A stretch of 49,675 nucleotides of DNA from WJMB01 sp964581465 (lineage in GTDB: Bacteria > RBG-13-66-14). The position numbers were made by a program, and so were the translations under genes. This document shows, one piece after another, positions 1-7,753 of this stretch. Below the pieces are notes generated by a model. That model saw nothing but the letters and a program-made list of their open reading frames with translations, was not told the DNA's origin and did no database searches. Location: the NCBI GenBank assembly GCA_964581465.1, contig CAZOOP010000028.1, positions 1 through 49,675 of the forward strand. The letters run 5' to 3'. Position 1 is the stretch's first letter. Each line of letters starts with the position of its first letter.

Positions 1-148
1 GCTTGACGATCTCGCAATTTGAAAAATAGCCCAGAGAAAGCGCTTCGTCAAGGGGCGGATAATGGCCTGCGGACTAGTAGCGAGGTATCGTCACGCCGAC
101 CAGACCACACCACCTGTTGACCGCCGGGGGGTGTTGGCCTAGAATAGA

Positions 149-856
149 GTGACCATTCCCCCCGCCCACCACAGCCCCAGCGAGGCCGCCTTGTCCGACA
201 TCGCCACCTTCCAGCAAGTGCAGAAGCGCTACGCCCGGGGCGTGCTGGCCCTGCAGGACGTCTCCCTAGGCGTACCCAAAGGCGAGTTCAACTTCCTCAC
301 CGGCCCCTCGGGCGCCGGCAAGACGACCTTTCTGCGGCTGCTCTTCGGCGAGGAGCGGCCCACAGGGGGCGAGCTGGTCGTGCTGGGCCACGACATGCGC
401 CGGTTGCGCCCCCGAAAGCTGCCGGGCCTGCGGCGGCGTATCGGGGTTATCTTCCAGAACTTCCGCCTGCTCTCCGGCCGCACCGTCGAGGAGAACCTGG
501 ACGTGGCCCTGCGGGTGCGGGGTCTGGACCGCGAGCAGCGGCGGCAGCGGGTGGCGGCCATCCTGCGCATCGTCGAACTCACCCACCGTTCCGGGGCCTA
601 TCCCGAAGAGCTCTCCGGCGGTGAGCAGCAGCGCGTGGCCATCGCTCGGGCGATCTCCGGCGACCCCGAGCTGCTGCTGGCCGATGAGCCCACGGGCAAC
701 CTGGACCCCGAGCTCTCACTGAAGATCATGAATCTGCTGCGCCAGATCGCCGCCCGGGGCACCACCGTGCTGGTGGCCACCCACGATTACGCGATGGTGC
801 GGCGTATCCAGGCCCGGGTGATCCACATCGAGAAGGGCCGGGTGGTCGTCAAATGA
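149..856 (+). CDS. ftsE: Cell-division ABC transporter ATPase FtsE
   Basis: Cytoplasmic ATPase that pairs with the membrane protein FtsX to control peptidoglycan hydrolases at the division septum. The 235-residue protein has the full ABC set: Walker A GPSGAGKT (about 52-59), Q-loop Gln in IFQNF (about 103), signature LSGGEQQR (155-162), Walker B LLLADEP (175-181) and H-loop ATHD (His about 212). Length and the LADEPTGNLD region fit the FtsE/LolD-type family. The start is GTG at 149, and the N-terminus carries about 18 residues more than typical FtsE. Its stop overlaps the next start by 4 nt (ATGA). FtsE rather than LolD is chosen because ftsX lies 1.6 kb downstream on the same strand; in most genomes the two genes touch. 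Confidence 0.93.
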   Translation: MTIPPAHHSPSEAALSDIATFQQVQKRYARGVLALQDVSLGVPKGEFNFLTGPSGAGKTTFLRLLFGEERPTGGELVVLGHDMRRLRPRKLPGLRRRIGVIFQNFRLLSGRTVEENLDVALRVRGLDREQRRQRVAAILRIVELTHRSGAYPEELSGGEQQRVAIARAISGDPELLLADEPTGNLDPELSLKIMNLLRQIAARGTTVLVATHDYAMVRRIQARVIHIEKGRVVVK

Positions 857-1077
857 AGCCCGAGGGCGCTTTCATCCGTTGCACGGTCTGCGGAGCGGTG
901 CTACCAGCCGCAACGCGGGTCTGCCCGCTGTGCGGGGTGAAGCTGATCCTTGGAGAGACCACCGAGTGCCTCGCCGACGACGAGATCTCCTGCGAAAGGG
1001 GCGCTCCACCCCGGTTGCGCAAGCTGTATTTCGAACGTCGCGATAACCGCCCCGACAACCGCATCAGGGAGGACTGA
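853..1077 (+). CDS. Small zinc-ribbon protein, 74 aa
   Basis: Not a recognised family beyond a zinc ribbon. Cys10-x2-Cys13 and Cys24-x2-Cys27 form two knuckles (CTVCG and CPLCG) about ten residues apart, as in double-zinc-ribbon proteins. The C-terminal half is charged (Arg/Asp-rich) with no further domain. The ATG overlaps the ftsE stop by 4 nt, so translational coupling is likely, and the stop is directly followed by the next zinc-ribbon gene. It probably belongs to the ftsE transcript. A role in division is suggested only by position. Confidence 0.7.
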   Translation: MKPEGAFIRCTVCGAVLPAATRVCPLCGVKLILGETTECLADDEISCERGAPPRLRKLYFERRDNRPDNRIRED

Positions 1078-1078
1078 C

Positions 1079-2077
1079 ATCCCCTTCTGTCCCGATTGCG
1101 GAACGGCGCTGATCGGTCGCGAGCGCTACTGTCCGGCCTGCGGCGCCGAGCTGACGGCGCGAGGCGGTGGGGAATCCACCGTGGCCGCGACGGCGGCCGA
1201 GCTGATCGGCGGCTCCGGCGTTCAACCGCCCGGCGAGATCGCCTTCGAACAGTACGGCCGCATCGTGCTGGCCCGGGCCGACGGCGCCGAGAAGCGCGAG
1301 ATCGCCGAAGGCTACAAGCCGGTCTGGTCGTCCGACGGCCGCCTGCTGGCCCACGCCGACGCCTTCCACCCCTTCGATCTGCGCGTACTCGATATCGACG
1401 GCGGCAACAACCGCCGCCTGGTGCGTGAGCTACACCACCACGAGTACGTCTTCAGCCCCAACGCCGGGCTGCTCACCTTCCGCCGGATGAGCCTGCGCTA
1501 CGACCCCTGGATCTGGCTCGTCGAGACCTCGGGCGAAGGCAAACCCCAGCGCCTGGCCAAGGGTATTGCCCCGGACTTCGGCCCCGACGGCACCGTGGCC
1601 TACACCTCGAACGACTACTTCATCTTCGACGAGGGCCGCTACCGCCACGGCGTCTACCTGATCCGTCCCGGCGAGGAGGAGGGCCGTTTCCTGCGTCCCG
1701 GCTACTGGCCGACCTGGTCCCCCGACGGCGCGAGCATCGCCTTCACCGTCGAGCAAATCGTCGTGCTGATGAATCCCGACGGCGCGAATCCGCGGGAGCT
1801 GACCGCCGGGATGTATCCCGAGTGGTCCCCCGACGGCCGCTGGCTGACCTACTTCAAACCCGGCGACGGATACGCCAACTACGTCTACGAACTCGACTCC
1901 GGCGAGGAGCGCCGGCTGGGAGTCGGCTACGATCCAAGCTGGTCCCCCGACGGCCGCTGGCTGACCTACTGCCGCGACGACCACGTCTACCTGACCTCCG
2001 TCGACGACGGTCGTGAGTACCTCCTCGACGACAAGGCCGCCGCCACGCCGGCCTGGCGACCCCGGAACGACTGCTAG
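1079..2077 (+). CDS. Zinc-ribbon plus TolB/PD40-type beta-propeller protein, probable AUC start
   Basis: About 332 residues. The N-terminus PFCPDCG, then CPAC, gives a zinc ribbon (Cys 4, 7, 18, 21 counting from 1079). It is followed by at least five PD40/WD40-like blades, each marked by a W-S-x-D-G-R pattern (for example WSPDGRWLTY, seen twice). TolB-like propellers usually bind proteins or peptides. There is no signal peptide, so it is probably cytoplasmic. Start choice is unusual. A strong Shine-Dalgarno AGGGAGGA (1066-1073) sits 6 nt before ATC at 1079, one nt after the upstream stop. No ATG/GTG/TTG exists in frame between TTG 950 and that point, and the next in-frame GTG would remove the zinc ribbon. 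A TTG start at 950 is possible but would overlap the upstream gene by 128 nt with a low-complexity leader. Confidence 0.8.
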   Translation: MPFCPDCGTALIGRERYCPACGAELTARGGGESTVAATAAELIGGSGVQPPGEIAFEQYGRIVLARADGAEKREIAEGYKPVWSSDGRLLAHADAFHPFDLRVLDIDGGNNRRLVRELHHHEYVFSPNAGLLTFRRMSLRYDPWIWLVETSGEGKPQRLAKGIAPDFGPDGTVAYTSNDYFIFDEGRYRHGVYLIRPGEEEGRFLRPGYWPTWSPDGASIAFTVEQIVVLMNPDGANPRELTAGMYPEWSPDGRWLTYFKPGDGYANYVYELDSGEERRLGVGYDPSWSPDGRWLTYCRDDHVYLTSVDDGREYLLDDKAAATPAWRPRNDC

Positions 2078-2226
2078 AGCCGTCGATCTTCCCCCGTATT
2101 GTCGAGCTATACTCGAAAGCGTTGGGCGGATCTACCTCGATTGAGGCGATTCGGCGGGGAACCTAGGCCCTGACCTTGGCAAAACCGACCCTGGTTCCGA
2201 CAAACCCCTCGAACTACGAGCGCGGA

Positions 2227-2310
2227 GGCTTTGGCACGTTTCTTGCGGAATCCCGCGTGGATGTCCGGCGGTCGGCAACCCCGCCCTGCTGCAAGAAACG
2301 TGCCAAAGCC
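2227..2310. repeat. Hairpin repeat copy 1 (TTGGCACGTTTCTTGC family)
   Basis: Perfect 20-bp inverted repeat: arms 2227-2246 and 2291-2310, spacer 44 nt. The outer bases are GGCT/AGCC around the invariant core TTGGCACGTTTCTTGC. It lies 149 nt after the propeller gene stop and about 120 nt before ftsX. The spacer ends in CCCTGCT next to the right arm, a feature shared (in either orientation) with other copies. No T-tract follows, so it is not a standard intrinsic terminator. The remainder of the 2078-2432 gap shows no gene. Confidence 0.9.
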
Positions 2311-2432
2311 GGGCCGGGCCGACGGCTGACATCCGGCAGGGTTTTGCCAAGGTCGGGGCGTGCCGAAGGTGGGTCTGCGGCGACTCCGACCGTCCAATGA
2401 CATCCGAATAACCGCCAGAGAAAGGCGCACAC

Positions 2433-3302
2433 TTGGGCAACCTTGGCTACTATCTCCGCGAGGGATTCGCCGGTCTGCGACGCAGCGGCTCCGGCGCCGC
2501 CGGGGCGGTGCTGACCGTCACCCTCTCCCTGCTGGTCATCGGCGTGGTGCTGCTGGTGGTCCACAACCTGCTGCTGGCCGTCGAGGAGGCCCGCGCCGAG
2601 GTGCGCATGGAGGTCTACGTCTCCGACGAGGTCGCCGCCAAGGAGTTGGCCCCCCTCGAGACCCGGGTCGCCGCGGTTCCCGGCGTGGACAACGTCGAGT
2701 TCGTCTCCCGGGAGCGGGCCCTCGGGGAGCTGCGCGAGATGCTCGGCGAGGACGAGTACCTGCTCAGCGAGGTCGAGGAGAATCCGTTGCCGGCCTCTTT
2801 CCGTCTGACTCTGGACCCCGAGCACTTGAGCGATGACAAGCTGGCCGAGACCGCCGGTCACCTCGAGGCCGTCCCCGGGGTCTCCCGGGTCTCCTACGGC
2901 CGCGAGTGGGTCGAGTCGCTGACCGAGATCGTCCGCCTGGCCGGTCTGATCGGCGCGGCCATCGGCGGTGTGCTTGTGCTGGCCTCGATCCTGGTCGTCG
3001 GCAACGCCGTGGCCCTGGGCGTCTACCACCGTCGCGAGGAGATCGCCATCCTCAAGGTCGTCGGCGCGCCGTCGGGTTTCATCCGGCGTCCCTTCGTTGT
3101 CGAGGGCTTTCTGGTGGGTGTTCTCGGCGGAGGGATCGGCGTCGGCCTGCTGTACCTGTTCTACCGTTTGACCGGACCGCTGCTGGGCGCCGAGGCCTTC
3201 CTGCCCCTGGAGTGGTGGTCGGCGCTGGTGGGCGTCGGGGCGTTGGTGGGTCTGGTGGGCAGCTTCTTCGCCGCTGCCAAGCATATCCGCCGGGCGAAGT
3301 AG
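2433..3302 (+). CDS. ftsX: Cell-division permease-like protein FtsX
   Basis: Inner-membrane partner of FtsE, transmitting its ATPase cycle to periplasmic murein hydrolase activators. The 289 residues show the family layout: TM1 (about 22-45), a periplasmic domain of about 120 residues (VYVSDEV through YGREWVESL), then three TM segments with the FtsX-type stretch HRREEIAILKVVGAPSGFI in the cytoplasmic loop. The start is TTG at 2433, after AAAGG about 9 nt upstream, and gives the typical N-terminus for the family. It is separated from ftsE by two zinc-ribbon genes and a hairpin repeat, an unusual arrangement. A bidirectional terminator follows at 3323. Confidence 0.92.
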   Translation: MGNLGYYLREGFAGLRRSGSGAAGAVLTVTLSLLVIGVVLLVVHNLLLAVEEARAEVRMEVYVSDEVAAKELAPLETRVAAVPGVDNVEFVSRERALGELREMLGEDEYLLSEVEENPLPASFRLTLDPEHLSDDKLAETAGHLEAVPGVSRVSYGREWVESLTEIVRLAGLIGAAIGGVLVLASILVVGNAVALGVYHRREEIAILKVVGAPSGFIRRPFVVEGFLVGVLGGGIGVGLLYLFYRLTGPLLGAEAFLPLEWWSALVGVGALVGLVGSFFAAAKHIRRAK

Positions 3303-3322
3303 GCGATAGTTCTACCTGTACA

Positions 3323-3350
3323 AAAGGGAGGGCCTCAAGGCTCTCCCTTT
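3323..3350. terminator. Bidirectional intrinsic terminator
   Basis: A 12-bp stem (AAAGGGAGGGCC with GGCTCTCCCTTT, one G-T pair) closed by TCAA, with A-rich and T-rich flanks. It separates convergent ftsX (+) and the secreted-protein gene at 3386-3820 (-), and can serve both. Confidence 0.85.
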
Positions 3351-3385
3351 CACGAACAAGCCAGTATTAGGCCCCACTTTGCGAG

Positions 3386-3820
3386 TTACTTAAAACGATC
3401 AGTGACCCAGCTCATTTCGAATAACTCACGCCAACCTTCTTCATCCAAGGGCTCAAAAACAATATAGTATCTTCCATCACCGGCCATAGATTCCTCTTTG
3501 TTTAAAAACCAACCAATATCCCCATTGATAGTTTTTAGTTTAAGCCAATCACCTTTTTCTTCAAGCACGGCAACGATGTTCATATCTCCAGATATGTGAG
3601 GATAACTACTTCCTCCCACTTTATCTGCGTTTGGAAAACCGTATGCATCAGTTGATGCTGCTACATAAAGAAATGCACCTTCATAAGGAGCACCATAGTA
3701 TAGATCTGCACCTTCACCAAAAACGCCATAAACCGCAGCCTTAAACTCTTCTAGACTATTGAACGTAGCCGCAAAAGCAACAGTCAACAGGCATAGGAAC
3801 ACAAAGAATAGCTTCTTCAC
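3386..3820 (-). CDS. Small secreted protein with SH3-like end
   Basis: The 144-residue protein begins with a clear signal peptide (MKKLFFVFLCLLTVAFA, cleavage about residue 18). The rest is acidic and aromatic-rich. The stretch WLKLKTINGDIGWFLNKEE (about 95-113) resembles the end of a bacterial SH3 domain, which often binds cell wall or peptide. The start is GTG at 3820 behind GGAGGA, a good ribosome site. It is markedly more AT-rich than its neighbours, like the gene just upstream (47-nt gap), so the two probably form one transferred operon. No specific function can be assigned. Confidence 0.75.
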   Translation of the reverse strand: MKKLFFVFLCLLTVAFAATFNSLEEFKAAVYGVFGEGADLYYGAPYEGAFLYVAASTDAYGFPNADKVGGSSYPHISGDMNIVAVLEEKGDWLKLKTINGDIGWFLNKEESMAGDGRYYIVFEPLDEEGWRELFEMSWVTDRFK

Positions 3821-3867
3821 CGTTGTCCTCCTTTTTTAAACATCGTACGATGTAAAGCAACATGATA

Positions 3868-4380
3868 TTACATACTCAAACTGCTTGCTAAATCTAAAAC
3901 TTGATTTCTCATCTTGCTGCCGTTAGACAAACTGCTTTGCATCCCAACTATCTCTATTTCATAGTTATCTATTACAATAAGGTATTTTATACCATAATAT
4001 CTATCACCATCATAGTGGTATATCCAATCTACATAAGCATAAGGGCCATAAGTTGCAAACCCATAATCAGCGTATTCGCCATAATTTTCGTATCTGTAAT
4101 TACTTACAATTGTTCCAACCAGATACGTAAGCATTCCTTCTGTTACACTTGTCCCGGTCGCGCTATAATCCTCATAAGCCCTCGTAGGTCTAATGCCTAT
4201 CGACACAAGTGAATACCCTGTATCATACACATATGCGCTTTCTCGTCCTTCAGACAGGTGCTGTACCTCACTCCAACTACTAGGTATTTCAAGCACAGCT
4301 CTCTGTCCACCAATCGTATAGGTCGCAGCTAGAAGCAAGACTGGTGTGAGCAGCAGCAGAAAAGCAATCTTTTTTTCCAT
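3868..4380 (-). CDS. Small secreted protein, unrecognised family
   Basis: 170 residues with an N-terminal signal peptide (about 1-19, ending LLLAA). The mature part starts TYTIGGQRAVLEIPSSW, a pattern seen in PsbP/DUF1795-like secreted domains in which an amphipathic strand precedes a Trp. It is rich in Tyr (NYRYENYGEYADYGFATYG) and ends in a short helix. ATG 4380 is preceded by AAGGGG. A -35/-10 pair with an A/T-tract spacer lies just upstream. AT content is high compared with the rest of the window, suggesting acquisition. Function unknown. Confidence 0.72.
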   Translation of the reverse strand: MEKKIAFLLLLTPVLLLAATYTIGGQRAVLEIPSSWSEVQHLSEGRESAYVYDTGYSLVSIGIRPTRAYEDYSATGTSVTEGMLTYLVGTIVSNYRYENYGEYADYGFATYGPYAYVDWIYHYDGDRYYGIKYLIVIDNYEIEIVGMQSSLSNGSKMRNQVLDLASSLSM

Positions 4381-4421
4381 CGTTTCCCCTTCTATTGTTT
4401 ATGTAACCAAGGCTCAAAAAA

Positions 4422-4449
4422 AGTGTAGACGAAAAAAAAAATAAGTCAA
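4422..4449 (-). promoter_or_regulatory. Probable sigma70-type promoter for the 3386-4380 gene pair
   Basis: On the minus strand, TTGACT (4444-4449) and TACACT (4422-4427) are 16 nt apart, with a run of ten T in the spacer. The expected start site is about 30-35 nt before the ATG at 4380. Confidence 0.5.
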
Positions 4450-4499
4450 GTCAGGTTCAATTTCATCATGCCTCTATTGGTGTCATTATGAAACCCTAG

Positions 4500-4740
4500 A
4501 ATTTAGTTACAAACTCGGCCGCCTTGACAACGCCCCGCCGGGCTCCGTAAACTTGCCGCTGCCATATTGATGAGAAAGCGTCGACTCCCGAGTATCAACT
4601 ACGTCACCTTCACTTACGCCGAAGAGATGATGAAGCAATCCAACAGCTTCCGGAGAGAGGGGGGCGGCCGTGTGCCGCGCACGGTCGCTGGCGGGACGCC
4701 CCGTCCCGACCTTCGTTAATTGAGCCCGTCAACCTCCACT
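4500..4740 (+). promoter_or_regulatory. Possible T-box leader of valS
   Basis: The 380-nt gap before valS holds no gene but has T-box-like pieces in order: GATGAGAAAG (4569-4578); a GTCA that could be a valine specifier in CTACGTCACC (about 4602); AGAGAG (4653-4658); a CGTGTGCCGCGC block (4669-4680) one G short of the usual CGTGGTGCCGCGC type; then a hairpin GGGACG-CCC-CGTCCC (4693-4707). The order fits a leader sensing uncharged tRNA. The deviation in the T-box core and the absence of a T-run make this tentative. Confidence 0.33.
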
Positions 4741-4760
4741 CCACTCCGGGAGAGACGATC

Positions 4761-7439
4761 ATGACAGACGACAAGCGTATCGCCGCCAAGTACGACCCCG
4801 CCGAGCTCGAGGGGCGCTGGTTCGAGCACTGGGAGCGCGCCGGGCACTTCAAGCTCAACGACAACGCCCCCGGTCCGGTCTACACCGTGGTCATCCCGCC
4901 GCCCAACATCACCGGCTCGCTGCACATGGGCCACGCCCTCAATAACACCATCCAGGACATCCTGGTGCGCTGGCGGCGGATGCGGGGTTACAAGGTCCTC
5001 TGGCAGCCGGGGACCGACCACGCCGGGATCGCCACCCAGAACAAGGTAGAGCAGGCCCTGGCCAAGGAGGGCAAGACGCGCCACGATCTGGGGCGCGAGG
5101 CCTTCGTCCGGCGCTGCTGGGAGTGGCGCGAGCACTATGGCCGCGACATCGTCGCGCAGCTCAAGCTGCTGGGCTGCTCCTGCGACTGGAGCCGCGAGCG
5201 CTTCACGATGGACGAGGGACTCTCCCGGGCGGTGCGTACGGCCTTCAAGGCCTACTACGACGCCGGGCTGATCTACCGCGGCGCGCGGATGGTCAACTGG
5301 TGCCCGCGCTGCCACACCTCGATCTCCGATCTGGAGGTCAAACACGAGTCACGCTCGGGCAGCCTGTGGCACATCCGCTATCCGCTCAGCGACGGCTCCG
5401 GCGCGCTGACCGTGGCCACCACCCGTCCGGAGACGATGCTCGGCGATACCGGCGTGGCCGTCCACCCCGCCGACGAACGTTTTAATCATTACATTGGAAG
5501 AGCAATTGCGCTCCCACTCACCGGCCGCGAGATCCCCGTCGTCGGTGACGAACACGTCGATCCCGAGTTCGGAACGGGCTGCGTCAAGGTCACCCCGGCC
5601 CACGACTTCAACGACTACGAGATTGGCGCTCGCCACGGCCTCGAGATGGTCACGGTGATCGACTTCCACGGCCGGATGACCGACGAAGCCGGGGAGGCCT
5701 ACGCCGGTCTGGAGCGCAACGAGTGCCGCGAGCGTGTGCTGGCCGATCTTCAGGAGCAAGGTCTGCTCGAGAAGACCGAGGACTACGCCCTGTCCGCCGC
5801 CACCTGCGATCGCTGCGGCGCCGTCATCGAGCCCCTGGTCTCCGAGCAGTGGTGGCTGGCCATGGAGACGCTGAAGCAGCCGGCCATCGATATCGTCAAG
5901 AGTGGAGAGGTGACCTTCCACCCCGAGCGCTGGACCCGCATCTACCTGGAATGGATGGAGAACCTGCGGGACTGGAACATCAGCCGCCAGCTCTGGTGGG
6001 GCCATCAGATCCCGGTCTGGCACTGCGACGACTGCGGCGCGACCGTGGTCGAGGTCGAGACGCCGCAAGGCTGCCCCGAGTGCGGCGGAACGCTGACCCA
6101 GGAGACCGACGTGCTGGACACCTGGTTCTCCTCGGCGCTCTGGCCCCTCTCGACGCTGGGCTGGCCCGACAAACCGGAAGAGCTGGACAAACTCTACCCC
6201 ACCGCCGTGCTCTCCACCGCCCCGGACATCATCTACCTCTGGGTGGCGCGGATGATCATGAGCGGTCTCCACTTCCAGGGCGAGAAGCCCTTCAGCGACG
6301 TGTACCTGCACGCCACCATCCTGGCCCGGGACGGCCGCCGGATGAGCAAGTCCCTGGGCACCGGCGTCGACCCCCGGGAGATCATCGACGAGTACGGCAC
6401 CGACGCCCTGCGCTTCACCACCATCAGCCTGACCGGCCAGGGTCAGTCGGTGCGGATGTGGACCGAGCGCTTCACCCTGGGCCGCAACTTCGCCAACAAG
6501 ATCTGGAACGCCGCCCGCTTCCTACAGCTCAACCTGGCCGAGAGCGAGCTGGCCGAACGGGCGCCGCTGTCCATCGACGAACTCGACCGGGGATCGCTGA
6601 ACCTCGAGGACCGCTGGATCATCTCCCGGGTGGGCCGCCTGGCCGGCGAGGTCGGCGACTGCCTGGAGCAGTACCGCTTCAACGATGCCGCCGAGGCCCT
6701 CTACGAGGTCTTCTGGCACCAGTTCTGCGACTGGTATCTGGAGCTGATCAAACCCCGGCTCTACGGCGAGTCGTCCAAGGAGAAGACTACGGCGCTGACC
6801 ACGCCCCTCCACGCCCTGCGCGGGTTGCTCAAGCTGCTGCACCCGCTGATGCCCTTCATCACCGAGGAGCTCTTCCACCGCCTGTTCCCCAACGCGCCGA
6901 CGGACCTGATGGTCAGCGCCTGGGAGGACGGTGCGGACTGGCCGACGGACGAACAGGCCGAGGCCGACCTCGATCGGCTCCAGGGACTCATCGACGCCCT
7001 GCGCACCGTGCGCGGGGAGATGAACGTCCCCCCGGGAGCCGAGGTCGAGCTGCTGGTGCGCACCAACGACACCGCGCTGAAGGAACTGCTGGAAGCCAAC
7101 GCCGGTTACTTCGCCAACCTGGGCAACGTCGGGCGCCTCGAGGTCGGCCCCGCCGTCGAGAAGCCCAAGGGCGCCGCGGCGGCCGCCGTGGGTGAGGTCG
7201 AGCTGTTCATTCCCCTGCTGGGCGTGGTCGACTTCGCCGCCGAGGCGGCGCGGCTGAAGAAGGAGCTGGCCAAGATCCGCCAGGGACTGGGCAAAGTCTC
7301 CAAGAAGCTGGGCAACGAGCAGTTCCTAGCCAAAGCCCCGGAACAGGTCGTCGCCGGCGAGCGCGAGAAGCACGCCAAGCTGGCCGCCGAGGCCGAGGCC
7401 CTGGAGCGCAACCTGGCCCAGGTCCGGGAGCTGCTGTAA
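4761..7439 (+). CDS. valS: Valyl-tRNA synthetase
   Basis: Charges tRNA-Val with valine in the cytoplasm. 892 residues, the usual bacterial length. Visible features: PPPNITGSLHMGHAL (HIGH motif HMGH about 55-58), the CP1 editing domain with VATTRPETMLGDTGVAVHP (about 220-238), zinc-knuckle cysteines in WCPRCHTSISDLEVK, CDRCG and CDDCG/CPECGG, the KMSKS loop RRMSKSLGTG (about 525-534), an anticodon-binding domain, and a C-terminal coiled-coil arm (FAAEAARLKKELAKIRQGL) diagnostic for ValRS against IleRS. ATG 4761 follows GGGAGAG. A possible T-box leader precedes it and an intrinsic terminator follows 30 nt after the stop. Confidence 0.97.
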   Translation: MTDDKRIAAKYDPAELEGRWFEHWERAGHFKLNDNAPGPVYTVVIPPPNITGSLHMGHALNNTIQDILVRWRRMRGYKVLWQPGTDHAGIATQNKVEQALAKEGKTRHDLGREAFVRRCWEWREHYGRDIVAQLKLLGCSCDWSRERFTMDEGLSRAVRTAFKAYYDAGLIYRGARMVNWCPRCHTSISDLEVKHESRSGSLWHIRYPLSDGSGALTVATTRPETMLGDTGVAVHPADERFNHYIGRAIALPLTGREIPVVGDEHVDPEFGTGCVKVTPAHDFNDYEIGARHGLEMVTVIDFHGRMTDEAGEAYAGLERNECRERVLADLQEQGLLEKTEDYALSAATCDRCGAVIEPLVSEQWWLAMETLKQPAIDIVKSGEVTFHPERWTRIYLEWMENLRDWNISRQLWWGHQIPVWHCDDCGATVVEVETPQGCPECGGTLTQETDVLDTWFSSALWPLSTLGWPDKPEELDKLYPTAVLSTAPDIIYLWVARMIMSGLHFQGEKPFSDVYLHATILARDGRRMSKSLGTGVDPREIIDEYGTDALRFTTISLTGQGQSVRMWTERFTLGRNFANKIWNAARFLQLNLAESELAERAPLSIDELDRGSLNLEDRWIISRVGRLAGEVGDCLEQYRFNDAAEALYEVFWHQFCDWYLELIKPRLYGESSKEKTTALTTPLHALRGLLKLLHPLMPFITEELFHRLFPNAPTDLMVSAWEDGADWPTDEQAEADLDRLQGLIDALRTVRGEMNVPPGAEVELLVRTNDTALKELLEANAGYFANLGNVGRLEVGPAVEKPKGAAAAAVGEVELFIPLLGVVDFAAEAARLKKELAKIRQGLGKVSKKLGNEQFLAKAPEQVVAGEREKHAKLAAEAEALERNLAQVRELL

Positions 7440-7469
7440 CCGCCCGAGGACCCGCTTGATCGAAGTAAC

Positions 7470-7497
7470 GGGCCGACCCGAAGGTCGGCCCCTTTCG
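7470..7497 (+). terminator. Intrinsic terminator of valS
   Basis: Nine-bp perfect stem GGGCCGACC / GGTCGGCCC with a CGAA tetraloop, followed by CTTTCG. A partly decayed look-alike (GGTCGGCCCTTTCG) recurs at about 7694-7707. Confidence 0.8.
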
Positions 7498-7499
7498 TT

Positions 7500-7753
7500 G
7501 TCGGCTGCCCCTCACCCTGGACCTCTTCACAGAGGGGAGAGGGGATCGAGCACCGTCACTGCAACATCTATCCGCAGGTAGAGAGCTCTACACCCCGACC
7601 GAGACCCACAATTATGCGTGAGCAAAACTCCCCCCAGAGAGGGGAGGGTCTGGAATCCCGGTGTAGCTTTGAGTATATGGGGGGCGACTTTCAGGTCGGC
7701 CCTTTCGATGTATTCAGCGGTATAATTTGCGTATGGCATTATTAGAAATCTAA
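7500..7753. other. Gene-free stretch with C/G-run repeats
   Basis: No gene seen. It contains two CCCTC...GAGGGGAGAGGGG-type runs (about 7508-7546 and 7627-7650), a short inverted repeat GTAGAG-AG-CTCTAC (7577-7590) and the decayed terminator copy. It is probably debris between valS and the mobile elements that start at 7754. Confidence 0.5.

Noticed and set aside
1..148. A promoter for ftsE in the first 148 nt
   Set aside because: TTGACG occurs at 3-8 but no acceptable -10 lies 16-18 nt on; the true start of the operon may be outside the window.
2227..2310. Hairpin repeats as integron attC sites or CRISPR-like repeats
   Set aside because: No integrase or cas genes, no R/L core boxes, no regular spacing, and loci are kilobases apart.
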